Source: Candidatus Kuenenia stuttgartensis (GTDB lineage: Bacteria > Planctomycetota > Planctomycetia > Isosphaerales > Isosphaeraceae). Taken from it: 23,047 nt of DNA. Below, piece by piece: positions 14,270-22,239 of the stretch. The position numbers and the translations under genes are program-made. Location of the stretch: positions 1 to 23,047 of the forward strand of contig CAMCFM010000010.1 of the NCBI GenBank assembly GCA_945874095.1, read 5' to 3'. Within the stretch, counting starts at the first letter, position 1. Each line of letters opens with the position of its first letter. The notes under the pieces were generated by a model, which searched no databases, had not been told where the DNA came from, and was given only the letters and a program-made list of their open reading frames with translations.

Positions 14270-16621
14270 ATGAAATTCAGTACAAAGCATAAGCCATTGA
14301 GAAGCCTGATCTTAGGCATGGACTACCTTGAATCGAGAGAGTTACTGGCGTCGATTCGGCCTATCGTTGTTCCGGGTAGTTCCGAGCAGCAGGTGAATTT
14401 TCAGGCCTCCAAGCGTGACAAAGCGCTGGGGCTTGCCAAAGGCCAAATTATTAATCCTGCACCTACGGACCTGAAGCTTTCAAATGCTGATTTGGGAAGA
14501 CTTTCAACGAATCTTGCGAACGAGACTCTGAGCGCAGATGAAGTGGATACTTTATTAAAGCGGGCCTCGGCGGTCTCTGCATCGCAGGATGCCATTATTG
14601 CAATTGTGGATCGTGGTGGAAATATATTGGGAGTTCGTATGGAATCAGGCATTTCAAGCTCGATTACGTCGAGTGATGCCCTTAAGACATTTGCAATTGA
14701 CGGAGCACTCGCCAAAGCTCGCACCGGCGCATTTTTTGGCAATAATCAAGCTCCATTGACAAGCAGAACGGTACAGTTTATCAGTCAAACGACCATGACA
14801 GAGCGGGTTGTAAACTCAACGCCTGATGGAGTCTCTGTTGATTCGCCACTTTTTGGACCAGGTTTTGTGGCACCGATTGGGGCGAAGGGGCACTTCCCTC
14901 CAAACATTCCATTTACACCTCAGGTAGACCTTTTTTCGATTGAATATACGAACAGGGATAGCAATTTGCATGCAGGAAAGGATCGGATTCGGGGGACGGT
15001 TGACGATATCAGCCTGCCGAACCGGTTTAATGTTCCTGATTCACAAATCCCTGTGCTGATGAATCAAAGCAATCAGTTGGTTGATATCAGCCAGCTGGTG
15101 GAAAACGGCCGGATTGGCGATCCCACGATACCGATCACTCTTGACCCTGACAAGGCAAAGCTTTATATCAATGCGCCTGAGTCATGGGGTACAGCGACTG
15201 GGACATATCCGCAAGGTCAGTCGCGGGGGATTGCCACCTTGCCGGGTGGGATTCCGATTTACAAAAATGGTGCTGTGGTGGGCGGAATTGGAGTCTTTTT
15301 TCCGGGACAGACAGGACTTGCAACGGAAGAGAATTCGTATTTAAATGATGCTGGTTTCTTTGATAGCAGTCGGCCTGACCGGTCGCTGGAGGCGGAATAT
15401 ATTGCATTTGTGGCTGTAGGAGGAACGCCTGCAAGTTCTTACGCTGGTTCATTGCCGGGGCTTGCGACTGCCGGTAAGGTGGCAGATGCGCCGGCATTGC
15501 CGGGAACCAGTCTGAAGCAGCCGAATACGTCTACCGTTTTCGGGCTCCCATTTGGTCGAATTGACCTGGTCGGGATCACACTTCCACTTGTCGGAGGCCA
15601 AGGCCTGCTTGGATCGCAAAATATTCTGAATCAAGGTGCACGACTTCCACTTGGTTCTGTCAATGGCACAAATATACCGGTTGATAAAAGCGGTCATTTA
15701 TTAGTCAACGGTCAGCCGCTTGCAGGTGGGTGGTTGGCAAAGCCGATTGATGCGGCGGCCGGTGCAGGTGATTTAAAGTCGGCAGATGTGGTGAATCTGG
15801 TCAATCGCTCCATCACTCAATCGAATATCACGCGAGCTGCAATTCGATTGCCATTAAGCAGCACCGCGAAAATGACCATTGCTGCGTCTGATAAGAATGG
15901 GAATGTGCTGGGGATTTATCGGATGCCCGATTCCACATTCTTTTCCATTGATGTGGCTGTCGCCAAGGCCAGGAATCTTGTGTATTACGCTGACCCGGTG
16001 GAATTGCAACCTGAGGATCAAGTTAAGGGAATTCCAAAGGGAACGGCTTTCACCAACAGGTCGTTTCGATATCTGGCTTTGCCATATTTCCCTGAAGGAA
16101 TCGATACATATCAGTCAGGCCCATTTTCGATACTAAATAGTCCCAATACCGCAAGAAATGGCAAGAATCAAGGTCCACCATTGCCAGCTTCTGCTTATAA
16201 TAATGTCCAAGCGTATGCAGCATTTTATCCATCAGCGAATTTTCATGACCCTAATGATATCGCAAATCAGAATGGTGTGATTCTGTTTCCGGGCGCTCAG
16301 CCGTTGTATCGAAGTTCTGCAGACCCGAAATCTTCGGTATTAGTCGGAGGTTTCGGGATAAGTGGAGACGGTGTGGATCAGGATGATGTGGTGACTTATG
16401 TCGGAGCACTTGGGTATCAACCGCTTGTAAAAGATGCTCCTAGAGCCGATCAGTTCAGTGTTCGGGGGGTACGTATTCCGTATATGAAATTCAATCGGCA
16501 GCCGCTTGTCGAACCTCTGATGCATATTCAGCCAAAGCAGAAGATCAATCCACCAACGCGGGCAAACACGGCGACCCGTGGTGTTTCAAACCGTTATTTC
16601 CCGATCCCAAGGAGTTCGTAA
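14270..16621 (+). CDS. exported protein with two GlcG/HbpS-like (DUF336-type) domains, 783 aa
   Basis: The N-terminus holds LESRELLA (20-27), a version of the LExRxLL motif that marks many planctomycete exported proteins, so surface or periplasmic location is likely. Two divergent GlcG/HbpS-like domains follow. The first spans about 85-385, with AIIAIVDRGGNILGV, a helix KTFAIDGALAKARTGAFF and the closing GAVVGGIGVFF. The second spans about 502-720, with MTIAASDKNGNVLGIYR, DVAVAKARNLVYY and GGFGISGDGVDQDDVV. Members of this fold include the haem-binding HbpS and the glycolate-locus protein GlcG, so haem or a small ligand may bind. A Gly/Pro-rich linker (385-500) separates the domains. The ATG at 14270 has AAGGGA seven bases upstream. 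The next gene begins directly after the stop. Haem binding is inference from family and from the surrounding cytochromes. Confidence 0.85.
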   Translation: MKFSTKHKPLRSLILGMDYLESRELLASIRPIVVPGSSEQQVNFQASKRDKALGLAKGQIINPAPTDLKLSNADLGRLSTNLANETLSADEVDTLLKRASAVSASQDAIIAIVDRGGNILGVRMESGISSSITSSDALKTFAIDGALAKARTGAFFGNNQAPLTSRTVQFISQTTMTERVVNSTPDGVSVDSPLFGPGFVAPIGAKGHFPPNIPFTPQVDLFSIEYTNRDSNLHAGKDRIRGTVDDISLPNRFNVPDSQIPVLMNQSNQLVDISQLVENGRIGDPTIPITLDPDKAKLYINAPESWGTATGTYPQGQSRGIATLPGGIPIYKNGAVVGGIGVFFPGQTGLATEENSYLNDAGFFDSSRPDRSLEAEYIAFVAVGGTPASSYAGSLPGLATAGKVADAPALPGTSLKQPNTSTVFGLPFGRIDLVGITLPLVGGQGLLGSQNILNQGARLPLGSVNGTNIPVDKSGHLLVNGQPLAGGWLAKPIDAAAGAGDLKSADVVNLVNRSITQSNITRAAIRLPLSSTAKMTIAASDKNGNVLGIYRMPDSTFFSIDVAVAKARNLVYYADPVELQPEDQVKGIPKGTAFTNRSFRYLALPYFPEGIDTYQSGPFSILNSPNTARNGKNQGPPLPASAYNNVQAYAAFYPSANFHDPNDIANQNGVILFPGAQPLYRSSADPKSSVLVGGFGISGDGVDQDDVVTYVGALGYQPLVKDAPRADQFSVRGVRIPYMKFNRQPLVEPLMHIQPKQKINPPTRANTATRGVSNRYFPIPRSS
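16609..16614 (+). promoter_or_regulatory. strong ribosome binding site AAGGAG inside the end of the upstream gene
   Basis: AAGGAG lies seven bases before the ATG at 16622, within the last codons of the GlcG-like gene whose stop TAA is directly adjacent to that ATG. This fixes the start of the small gene and indicates translational coupling between the two. Confidence 0.75.
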
Positions 16622-17050
16622 ATGAAATGCAAACGACGAAGAATTTCGAAATTCATAGCCATTATTGCGGTCATGTTCATATCATCGCCATTGCATTCTG
16701 ACGATCATGAAACCCATCATCGAAGACTCTACCATAAACTCTATGAGTGGAAGGAATACAAGCCATTCAAGCCTCAGCAAATTCCCCACACCATGCATAG
16801 GGCAGGGCACCCGGATCAGATTTCATCAAGAGCGTCAAATGCAAAGCCTGGTTCTGTGATAGGTTATCCTGTTGGTGGTGGAGCGGCATTTGGTAAAGGC
16901 CATGGACCGTCGCTTGATGAAGGCACTTGGGGATGGGATTCCACGGGTACGACGCTGCTTCCGAGAAGCGTCTGGCTTGGATTCAGTCATCGGCAGAGAT
17001 ATCAGGGCGGTACAGGATCATATGCAACCGATAAAACTCGCAAAAAATGA
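16622..17050 (+). CDS. small exported His-rich protein, 142 aa, unknown function
   Basis: A basic start (MKCKRRR) and hydrophobic stretch (FIAIIAVMFISS) form a signal peptide with cleavage near LHS/DD at about 26. The mature part is about 116 residues and has clusters of histidine (DHETHHRR, HTMHRAGHP, GKGHGPS) and many Gly and Trp, but no Cys after the signal region and no known domain. It may bind metal or haem through histidines. Its start codon follows the GlcG-like stop with no gap and has a consensus AAGGAG site, so the two are a translationally coupled operon. Only four bases separate its stop from the stop of the opposing cytochrome gene. Function is not recognised, but the strong ribosome site and signal peptide make the gene real. 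Confidence 0.75.
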   Translation: MKCKRRRISKFIAIIAVMFISSPLHSDDHETHHRRLYHKLYEWKEYKPFKPQQIPHTMHRAGHPDQISSRASNAKPGSVIGYPVGGGAAFGKGHGPSLDEGTWGWDSTGTTLLPRSVWLGFSHRQRYQGGTGSYATDKTRKK

Positions 17051-17054
17051 TGAG

Positions 17055-18632
17055 TTATCTGATCGTATTACGAATCTGTTCCAGCAATTTGCGAAATTGG
17101 GCGGGTTCATAAGCGTTTGCAAGTTTCAAACGAGCTTTAAGAAGTTCTGAGACGGTGATTTGTTCGGCTTTAATCGGGGGAGGATCTGTTGGTGAATGAT
17201 TTGGGCGCAGACTAAGCCCTAGCAATTGGTCAAGTTCTTCGAGATTTGAAAGCATATTAGGTGCAATTGGTTTATTCCCATTAGAAATGCTTGTACGAAC
17301 TGCCCAGCCAATTTGTCGTGCTGTATCATAATCAAATGGTGCAATTGGTTTATGATCCAATAATGAATCAAGAAAAATACCAAGCGATTGCAATGGGGTG
17401 CCATTCGTGAGTTTGCCTGTTTTGTTCCAGCGGTCATCAAGTAGGGCAAGAACTCGGTCGAGTTGTTTGATTGCTTCCTGAAGGGTTTTTGAAATGTCAG
17501 TAGACTCAATCCCATAAGGGCTTTTCGAGAGTTCCTGATCGACACGAAGGAGAAGGTCGGTGATTTGATTTTCAGACGTTTTCCAGTTCAGGGGGTCTGC
17601 TAAAATCAGGCTGAAGCGGACTAAAGTGCGAGGCCATTGGGGGAGTCTAGGCCTTCCAGGGGCACCAGCGATGCGTTGCGATTGACGCCATTTGGATTTA
17701 CTTCTGGTGATATCATGATGGCACGCCGCACAGTCGAAGAGTGATAATTCGGGACTTCCATCCTGAATTTGGTTTGAATTTCGATGGTTAATGATATCAT
17801 CACGAATCAGGGCCAGTTCTGTTCTTAATGTCACGAGCCCGGAGACGGCAAGCAAGTCGACTGGTCGGGCTGATCCATGAGCGGAATCAGGCTTTTCCGT
17901 AGAGGTCAGCCAGTGCCTTGGTTGTTCTGCAATAAAACTCGAAACTTCCAGCCCAGGCATTGGAGGATGTCCAGCGGCATACATTTCATGGCTGATTTTT
18001 CGGTCCAATTTCTGGTCGGGATCACCCACATGGCATGAAACGCATTGGCGGGCTTGAGTCACCGGATTTTTTAGATCGACCATACCGAACTTAATCCAGC
18101 GTTGTGGACCGTTTGTATTTTTCCAAGCCGGATCAGATGCAGCAACATGCTCGATGACCCACTCTTTGTTGGAGCCGTGGCATGCGACGCAGGTGACACC
18201 TTCTCGCGCCCTTTGCATTTCATTATCGAAATAAGACGTTGGAGTATTGGTTTCCACGGGTAGGGAGTGACATCCCAGACATTGTCTGGCTTGATGAAGG
18301 TTGGTAATCCCGAGATTGTCAGCGATTGTCTGGGCCCTGATTGCGGCTGGATTCTTTTTCTTGTCGTCATCGAACCAGTCAAATGCAATTCGGTGCTTGT
18401 CGAGGTTATTCCAGGTCAGCCATTCTGTCATCCGGCAGTTGTCATTTTTTTTGGACGGTTGATCATGGCAGCCTGTACAATGCCTGGCTCCAAAAACATA
18501 AGGCTTGGCAGACGTCTCTGCACTCGATTCCTGAGCATGAATCGATGAAGACGAAATCAAAACAACTATGAAATAAATTAGAGTATGGAAATTCAGTCGC
18601 CAATGCATGAATGCGTTTGTATTTGTGTTCAT
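17055..18632 (-). CDS. exported five-haem c554-like cytochrome, 525 aa
   Basis: A signal peptide occupies about 1-33 (LIYFIVVLISSSSIHA/QE). Five CXXCH motifs lie at about 52, 118, 148, 197 and 301. The motif ISHEMYAAGHPPMPG (213-227) gives additional histidines and is the HExxAAGHP signature that I associate with the cytochrome c554 family, whose members have four haems. Residues of about 330-525 are helical and contain no haem site. The protein is a paralogue of the one encoded just upstream (18695-20137), sharing haem spacing, the AAGHP motif and the following Trp. It should be a periplasmic electron carrier, possibly with a redox activity. Start: ATG at 18632 with GGAAG about 11 bases upstream; a second ATG at residue 9 is an alternative. 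It follows its paralogue after 62 bp and is probably in the same operon. It converges on the 16622-17050 gene. Confidence 0.9.
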   Translation of the reverse strand: MNTNTNAFMHWRLNFHTLIYFIVVLISSSSIHAQESSAETSAKPYVFGARHCTGCHDQPSKKNDNCRMTEWLTWNNLDKHRIAFDWFDDDKKKNPAAIRAQTIADNLGITNLHQARQCLGCHSLPVETNTPTSYFDNEMQRAREGVTCVACHGSNKEWVIEHVAASDPAWKNTNGPQRWIKFGMVDLKNPVTQARQCVSCHVGDPDQKLDRKISHEMYAAGHPPMPGLEVSSFIAEQPRHWLTSTEKPDSAHGSARPVDLLAVSGLVTLRTELALIRDDIINHRNSNQIQDGSPELSLFDCAACHHDITRSKSKWRQSQRIAGAPGRPRLPQWPRTLVRFSLILADPLNWKTSENQITDLLLRVDQELSKSPYGIESTDISKTLQEAIKQLDRVLALLDDRWNKTGKLTNGTPLQSLGIFLDSLLDHKPIAPFDYDTARQIGWAVRTSISNGNKPIAPNMLSNLEELDQLLGLSLRPNHSPTDPPPIKAEQITVSELLKARLKLANAYEPAQFRKLLEQIRNTIR

Positions 18633-18694
18633 CAGAAATCATCTTCCAGGGCGATTAAGAGTCAATGGATTCCGATGGAACGGGATTGCCTGAA

Positions 18695-20137
18695 TCATTT
18701 TTCGTGAGAGCCAGTGGAAGCTCCAGCCGGCGTTTGCAGGCGAACTTTCAGAAGTTCAAGCTGGTCATGTACTTCTGGCGTCATGAGCTGCTTGTCGTGC
18801 GACCTTGCCAGTGCGCTGATTGTGAGATATCTCTGTGCTTCATGGTCCCACGCCTTGGGTGCCAGGTCAATGGTTTTACCAAGGTTTTGATCGAGAATTC
18901 GCTTTGATTCTTGAATGCTTATTCCTGATTCATTGCGAATGAATGCTTGATTTTTGAATTGAAGGCTTAATGAACGGCTCCGGATTGTCACTTTTTGCCT
19001 GTCAGGCAGTGGCAATTGCATGAGCTTTTCCAAGTTTTCCATCAGCTCAAGACGTGGCTTAATGTCAGTGGGTGAATTCTGAATCAATGGGTTGATATCG
19101 GTCATGAACCAGCTCCCCCAGGCTGGTCGGCCTGCGAGTTCGCCCTTCAATTTTCGTTTCGCTGGCTCAGCAGTCAGTTCTTGGTGGCAGGAATAACAAT
19201 TGTTTTCCGAGAATTCAGGCCAGGGGGCCGTCTTTGATTCCGCTCTTGACGCTGAAAGTTCGAGAGAGGAAGCCGCTGTGACCAGCCTTCCAGTGGCCCA
19301 GAGCCAGGCGTTACGCTCGTTGGGACTCGGGGTTGGGATCGTTGGCGTATCCGTCCATTTTTCAGGCTTTTCACACCAGTGATTGGCTTGCAGGTCGCTG
19401 TACGACGCCATTTCAAAGGCCAGTCGGGGATGTCCAGCGGCGATCATATCGTGGTTCATGTCGCGGTCCAGAATTTCGCCGTCCCCGCGTTTCCCAACAT
19501 GACACCCAGTACAAACTTCCGTTCGCTTGACCAGATTTTTTGTGTTCGTGAACTGATAATCGCGTTCTTTGGTCTGGGGGTCCAATGATCGCCACGTGGT
19601 GGTCGTATGCTGGCCGATCCAGTTTGAGGCGGGCCCATGACACGACTCACAGCCTACTCCATCGGCATTAAATCGAGTGGTCGCTGCAAGTTCCGATTCT
19701 GACCTCGGAAGAGTGTGGCATGAAAGGCATCGAACATCCTGCCAGGCAGGTGTTGGCTGCCCTCCCTGAGCCAGGTTCGTTGCAATTCTTGTCGCCAGTT
19801 CATCATATAATATGGTGAAGGCGCGACTGTGGGGGTCGTCTGTCATCCAAACGGTATATTCGCTTTTCCAAATGCCGGCCGATCCAGGCTGATTGCAATC
19901 GTTTCGGCCTACTCCACCATGGCATGCGACAGCGGAACATGAGCCAGTTCCTTGATATCGCTGTAAATTACCAGTGGATTTCGTGAAGTTTTCTGTTGAT
20001 GGAATTTGATTTGTGGAAGGGAGAGTCTGTTTGGAGCGACGAGACTCTTCAGGTTCCTGACCTTGTAAAGAGGCCATAATCCATAAAATGGCGGCTGATA
20101 AAACAGTGATTGAACCGATGGCTTGTCGTTTTCCCAT
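18695..20137 (-). CDS. five-haem c554-like cytochrome with a CX4CH first site, 480 aa
   Basis: Residues 8-26 form a signal peptide or anchor (IGSITVLSAAILWIMASLQG). The haem sites are CSAVACH (67-73, a CX4CH site) and CXXCH at about 137, 163, 209 and 314. MNHDMIAAGHPRL (227-239) matches the HExxAAGHP motif of its downstream paralogue, and WMTDDPHSRAF (97-107) corresponds to the conserved segment after the first haem. Residues 330-480 are helical without motifs. It is predicted to be a periplasmic electron-transfer protein of the cytochrome c554 type. Start: ATG at 20137, with only a weak GAG-like ribosome site. It is first in a two-gene operon with 17055-18632 (62-bp gap) and divergent from the NuoEF fusion gene across 209 bp, so the two directions may share control. 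Its substrate is unknown. Confidence 0.9.
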   Translation of the reverse strand: MGKRQAIGSITVLSAAILWIMASLQGQEPEESRRSKQTLPSTNQIPSTENFTKSTGNLQRYQGTGSCSAVACHGGVGRNDCNQPGSAGIWKSEYTVWMTDDPHSRAFTILYDELATRIATNLAQGGQPTPAWQDVRCLSCHTLPRSESELAATTRFNADGVGCESCHGPASNWIGQHTTTTWRSLDPQTKERDYQFTNTKNLVKRTEVCTGCHVGKRGDGEILDRDMNHDMIAAGHPRLAFEMASYSDLQANHWCEKPEKWTDTPTIPTPSPNERNAWLWATGRLVTAASSLELSASRAESKTAPWPEFSENNCYSCHQELTAEPAKRKLKGELAGRPAWGSWFMTDINPLIQNSPTDIKPRLELMENLEKLMQLPLPDRQKVTIRSRSLSLQFKNQAFIRNESGISIQESKRILDQNLGKTIDLAPKAWDHEAQRYLTISALARSHDKQLMTPEVHDQLELLKVRLQTPAGASTGSHEK

Positions 20138-20179
20138 CGCTCACATGCCCTGGTTATCCATTTTCCGAAGAATTGGTTG

Positions 20180-20208
20180 TTTACATTCTATCCTTATCAT
20201 GCAATATT
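20180..20208 (+). promoter_or_regulatory. candidate promoter for the NuoEF fusion gene
   Basis: TTTACA (20180-20185, five of six to the consensus -35) and AATATT (20203-20208, four of six to the consensus -10) are 17 bp apart in the divergent spacer, leaving a leader of about 130 nt before the ATG at 20347. The whole spacer 20138-20346 shows no other feature I can support. Confidence 0.25.
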
Positions 20209-20346
20209 AGGATACACCAAAAGTTGGTGGAAAACAGGTGATCACTTCTGAGTCCCCAGTCGTTAAATCCGGTTCGACAGGTCTAGACTCACTCAGAGAG
20301 CGAGCTAAACGGTCATTTCATCAGGCGATTTTCAAGGGCAAAAGCG

Positions 20347-22239
20347 ATGTCTAATCATTTTGATTCTCACGAAGATTTCGCCCAGCCCCGTCTGATTCCC
20401 CGGCTTCGAGCCATTCAAGAAGCTTCTGGATATCTTCCCAGGCCGAAACTTGAGGCTCTTTCCACAGAGCTTGGGGTATCGCTTCATAAAATTCACGAAA
20501 TCGTGAGTTTTTTCCCGCATTATCGGCTAAAGCCGGCGGCCCCTGTGCATGTGCGAGTCTGTCGTGATTTGGCATGTGCTCATGCCCATGCGGATGAGCT
20601 GAAATTAAAACTCGAAGAGCGGACGAAACCATTTGGGGCGGATCGGGTCGCATTGGAATGGGCCAGCTGTCTTGGCCTTTGCGATCGTGCTCCAGCTTTG
20701 CAGACCGAATTTGATCAGCCTGGTAAACATGCCCTGACGGTGGACGATCACGGTCAAAACATGGATAAAGCGGCCATACGGCTTGAATCAAATATCAGAG
20801 AGTATTTCGAAGGTTCGCTCAATGTTTCAAAGGATTCGACAGAATCTCATAGAAAGCGTCCTCAATGGCGTCTGGATTATTTAAATCATCATGGTGAATC
20901 TCTAGCGGAATTTCATGCAGTCAGAACATTTGCAGAACGATTGAAGGAAGCGAATACGCCGGAGGCCAAAGCGTGTCTATTTCAGGCTTTAAACGATTCA
21001 ATGAAATTGTCTGATTTGCGAGGAATGGGTGGTGCTGGAGTTCCTACATTTAGAAAATGGCTTGATGTGAAGGCTGCCAGAGGAAATCGACGTTATGTGA
21101 TTTGCAACGCCGACGAAAGTGAGCCACTGACATTTAAAGATCGCGAATTGCTTTTGCACACGCCTGAAATCGTGCTTGAGGGGATGATTTTTGGCGGATT
21201 GTTTACAGGCGCCACACTGGGATATGTTTATATCCGTCACGAATATCCTGCTCAAATTCATGCCATGGAACAAGCGATCAAACGTGCCTATGATGCTGGA
21301 GCTTTAGGGGCAGACATCTTCGGGACCGGCCACAGGCTTGACGTTGAAGTCTTTATCAGTCCTGGAGGATATGTTTGTGGCGAGCAAAGTGCTTTGATTG
21401 AAGCGATTGAGGAGAAACGGTCGGAGCCACGCAATAAGCCTCCTCAAATTGAAACCAATGGGCTTTATGACTGTCCGACTGTATTAAATAATGTGGAAAC
21501 ATTTGCATGGGTCCCTTCCATAGCACACCACGGTGGAGCTTGGTATGCAGGTTCAGGAGTGCAAGGCGGGCCTTGGTATGGCCGGCAGGGGCGTCGGAAT
21601 TCGTCGGCCAAAGGGCTTCGATTTTTCTCCATTTGTGGGGACGTTCGAAAACCGGGGGTGCATGAAGTCCCCAATGGCACAACGCTTGGCGAGTTGATCG
21701 AGTTAAGCGGCGGGATTATCGACAATCTACCACTATTTTCATTTGCTCCATCAGGTCCATCAGGCGGATTTTTGCCTGCAAAACTCACTCGTCAAATGAT
21801 TGCACCTGAATATCATCGTGCGATTCCAGCCGATCAAACCGATATCAATGTGCTTGATTTGCCACTTGATCTCGATGAATTCAGAACTCTGGGGCTTATG
21901 CTCGGTGCTGGGATGATGGTTTATGCAGATCGGCCAGGACGTCGGCCAGATATGCTTGCGCAAGCACTTTCAGCAACGCGGTTTTATCGTCGCGAATCCT
22001 GTGGAAAATGTGTTCCCTGTCGAGTGGGATGTCAGAAGCTGGTTGAAATTGGTGAACGGCTTACAGCCAGTAGTCGAACCGATCCGTATGAAATTCAGAG
22101 AATTTCCGATCTGGTTCAGGATCTGAGTGAAACCCTGGAATTGACTTCAATCTGTGGTCTTGGAACTTCGGCTCCGAAAGCTCTTTCGTCTTATATGACC
22201 TACTTTCTGGAATCAGATAATCAGAGAAACGAATCATGA
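20347..22239 (+). CDS. NuoE-NuoF fusion, NAD(H)-oxidising diaphorase subunit, 630 aa
   Basis: The first 155 residues are a NuoE-type thioredoxin-like domain with the [2Fe-2S] ligands C72, C77, C108 and C112. A linker (about 155-185) leads to a NuoF/HoxF-type domain. It contains the FMN-binding glycine loop RGMGGAGVP (225-233), NADESEP (254-260), the NADH-site segment GYVCGEQSALIEAIE (341-355) and KPPQIETNGLYDCPTVLNNVET (364-385). The N3-type [4Fe-4S] ligands are CGKCVPC (C552, C555, C558) plus C603. All cofactor ligands of the family are present. The common GEET is GEQS here. The enzyme should pass electrons between NAD(H) and the iron-sulfur chain of a complex I-like, formate dehydrogenase or bidirectional hydrogenase complex. 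Start: ATG at 20347 with AGGG about ten bases upstream. Its TGA overlaps the ATG of the next gene (ATGA), so the two are coupled. The partner complex lies outside the window. Confidence 0.92.
   Translation: MSNHFDSHEDFAQPRLIPRLRAIQEASGYLPRPKLEALSTELGVSLHKIHEIVSFFPHYRLKPAAPVHVRVCRDLACAHAHADELKLKLEERTKPFGADRVALEWASCLGLCDRAPALQTEFDQPGKHALTVDDHGQNMDKAAIRLESNIREYFEGSLNVSKDSTESHRKRPQWRLDYLNHHGESLAEFHAVRTFAERLKEANTPEAKACLFQALNDSMKLSDLRGMGGAGVPTFRKWLDVKAARGNRRYVICNADESEPLTFKDRELLLHTPEIVLEGMIFGGLFTGATLGYVYIRHEYPAQIHAMEQAIKRAYDAGALGADIFGTGHRLDVEVFISPGGYVCGEQSALIEAIEEKRSEPRNKPPQIETNGLYDCPTVLNNVETFAWVPSIAHHGGAWYAGSGVQGGPWYGRQGRRNSSAKGLRFFSICGDVRKPGVHEVPNGTTLGELIELSGGIIDNLPLFSFAPSGPSGGFLPAKLTRQMIAPEYHRAIPADQTDINVLDLPLDLDEFRTLGLMLGAGMMVYADRPGRRPDMLAQALSATRFYRRESCGKCVPCRVGCQKLVEIGERLTASSRTDPYEIQRISDLVQDLSETLELTSICGLGTSAPKALSSYMTYFLESDNQRNES

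Noticed and set aside
17055..20137. Cytochrome pair considered as hydroxylamine oxidoreductase or an anammox enzyme
   Set aside because: Only five haem sites each, no eight-haem pattern and no cross-linking Tyr context. No hydrazine synthase gene is nearby.
20347..22239. NuoEF fusion named directly as HoxF of a hydrogenase
   Set aside because: The domain order fits HoxF, but NuoEF fusions also occur in formate dehydrogenases and other complexes, and no hydrogenase subunit is in the window.
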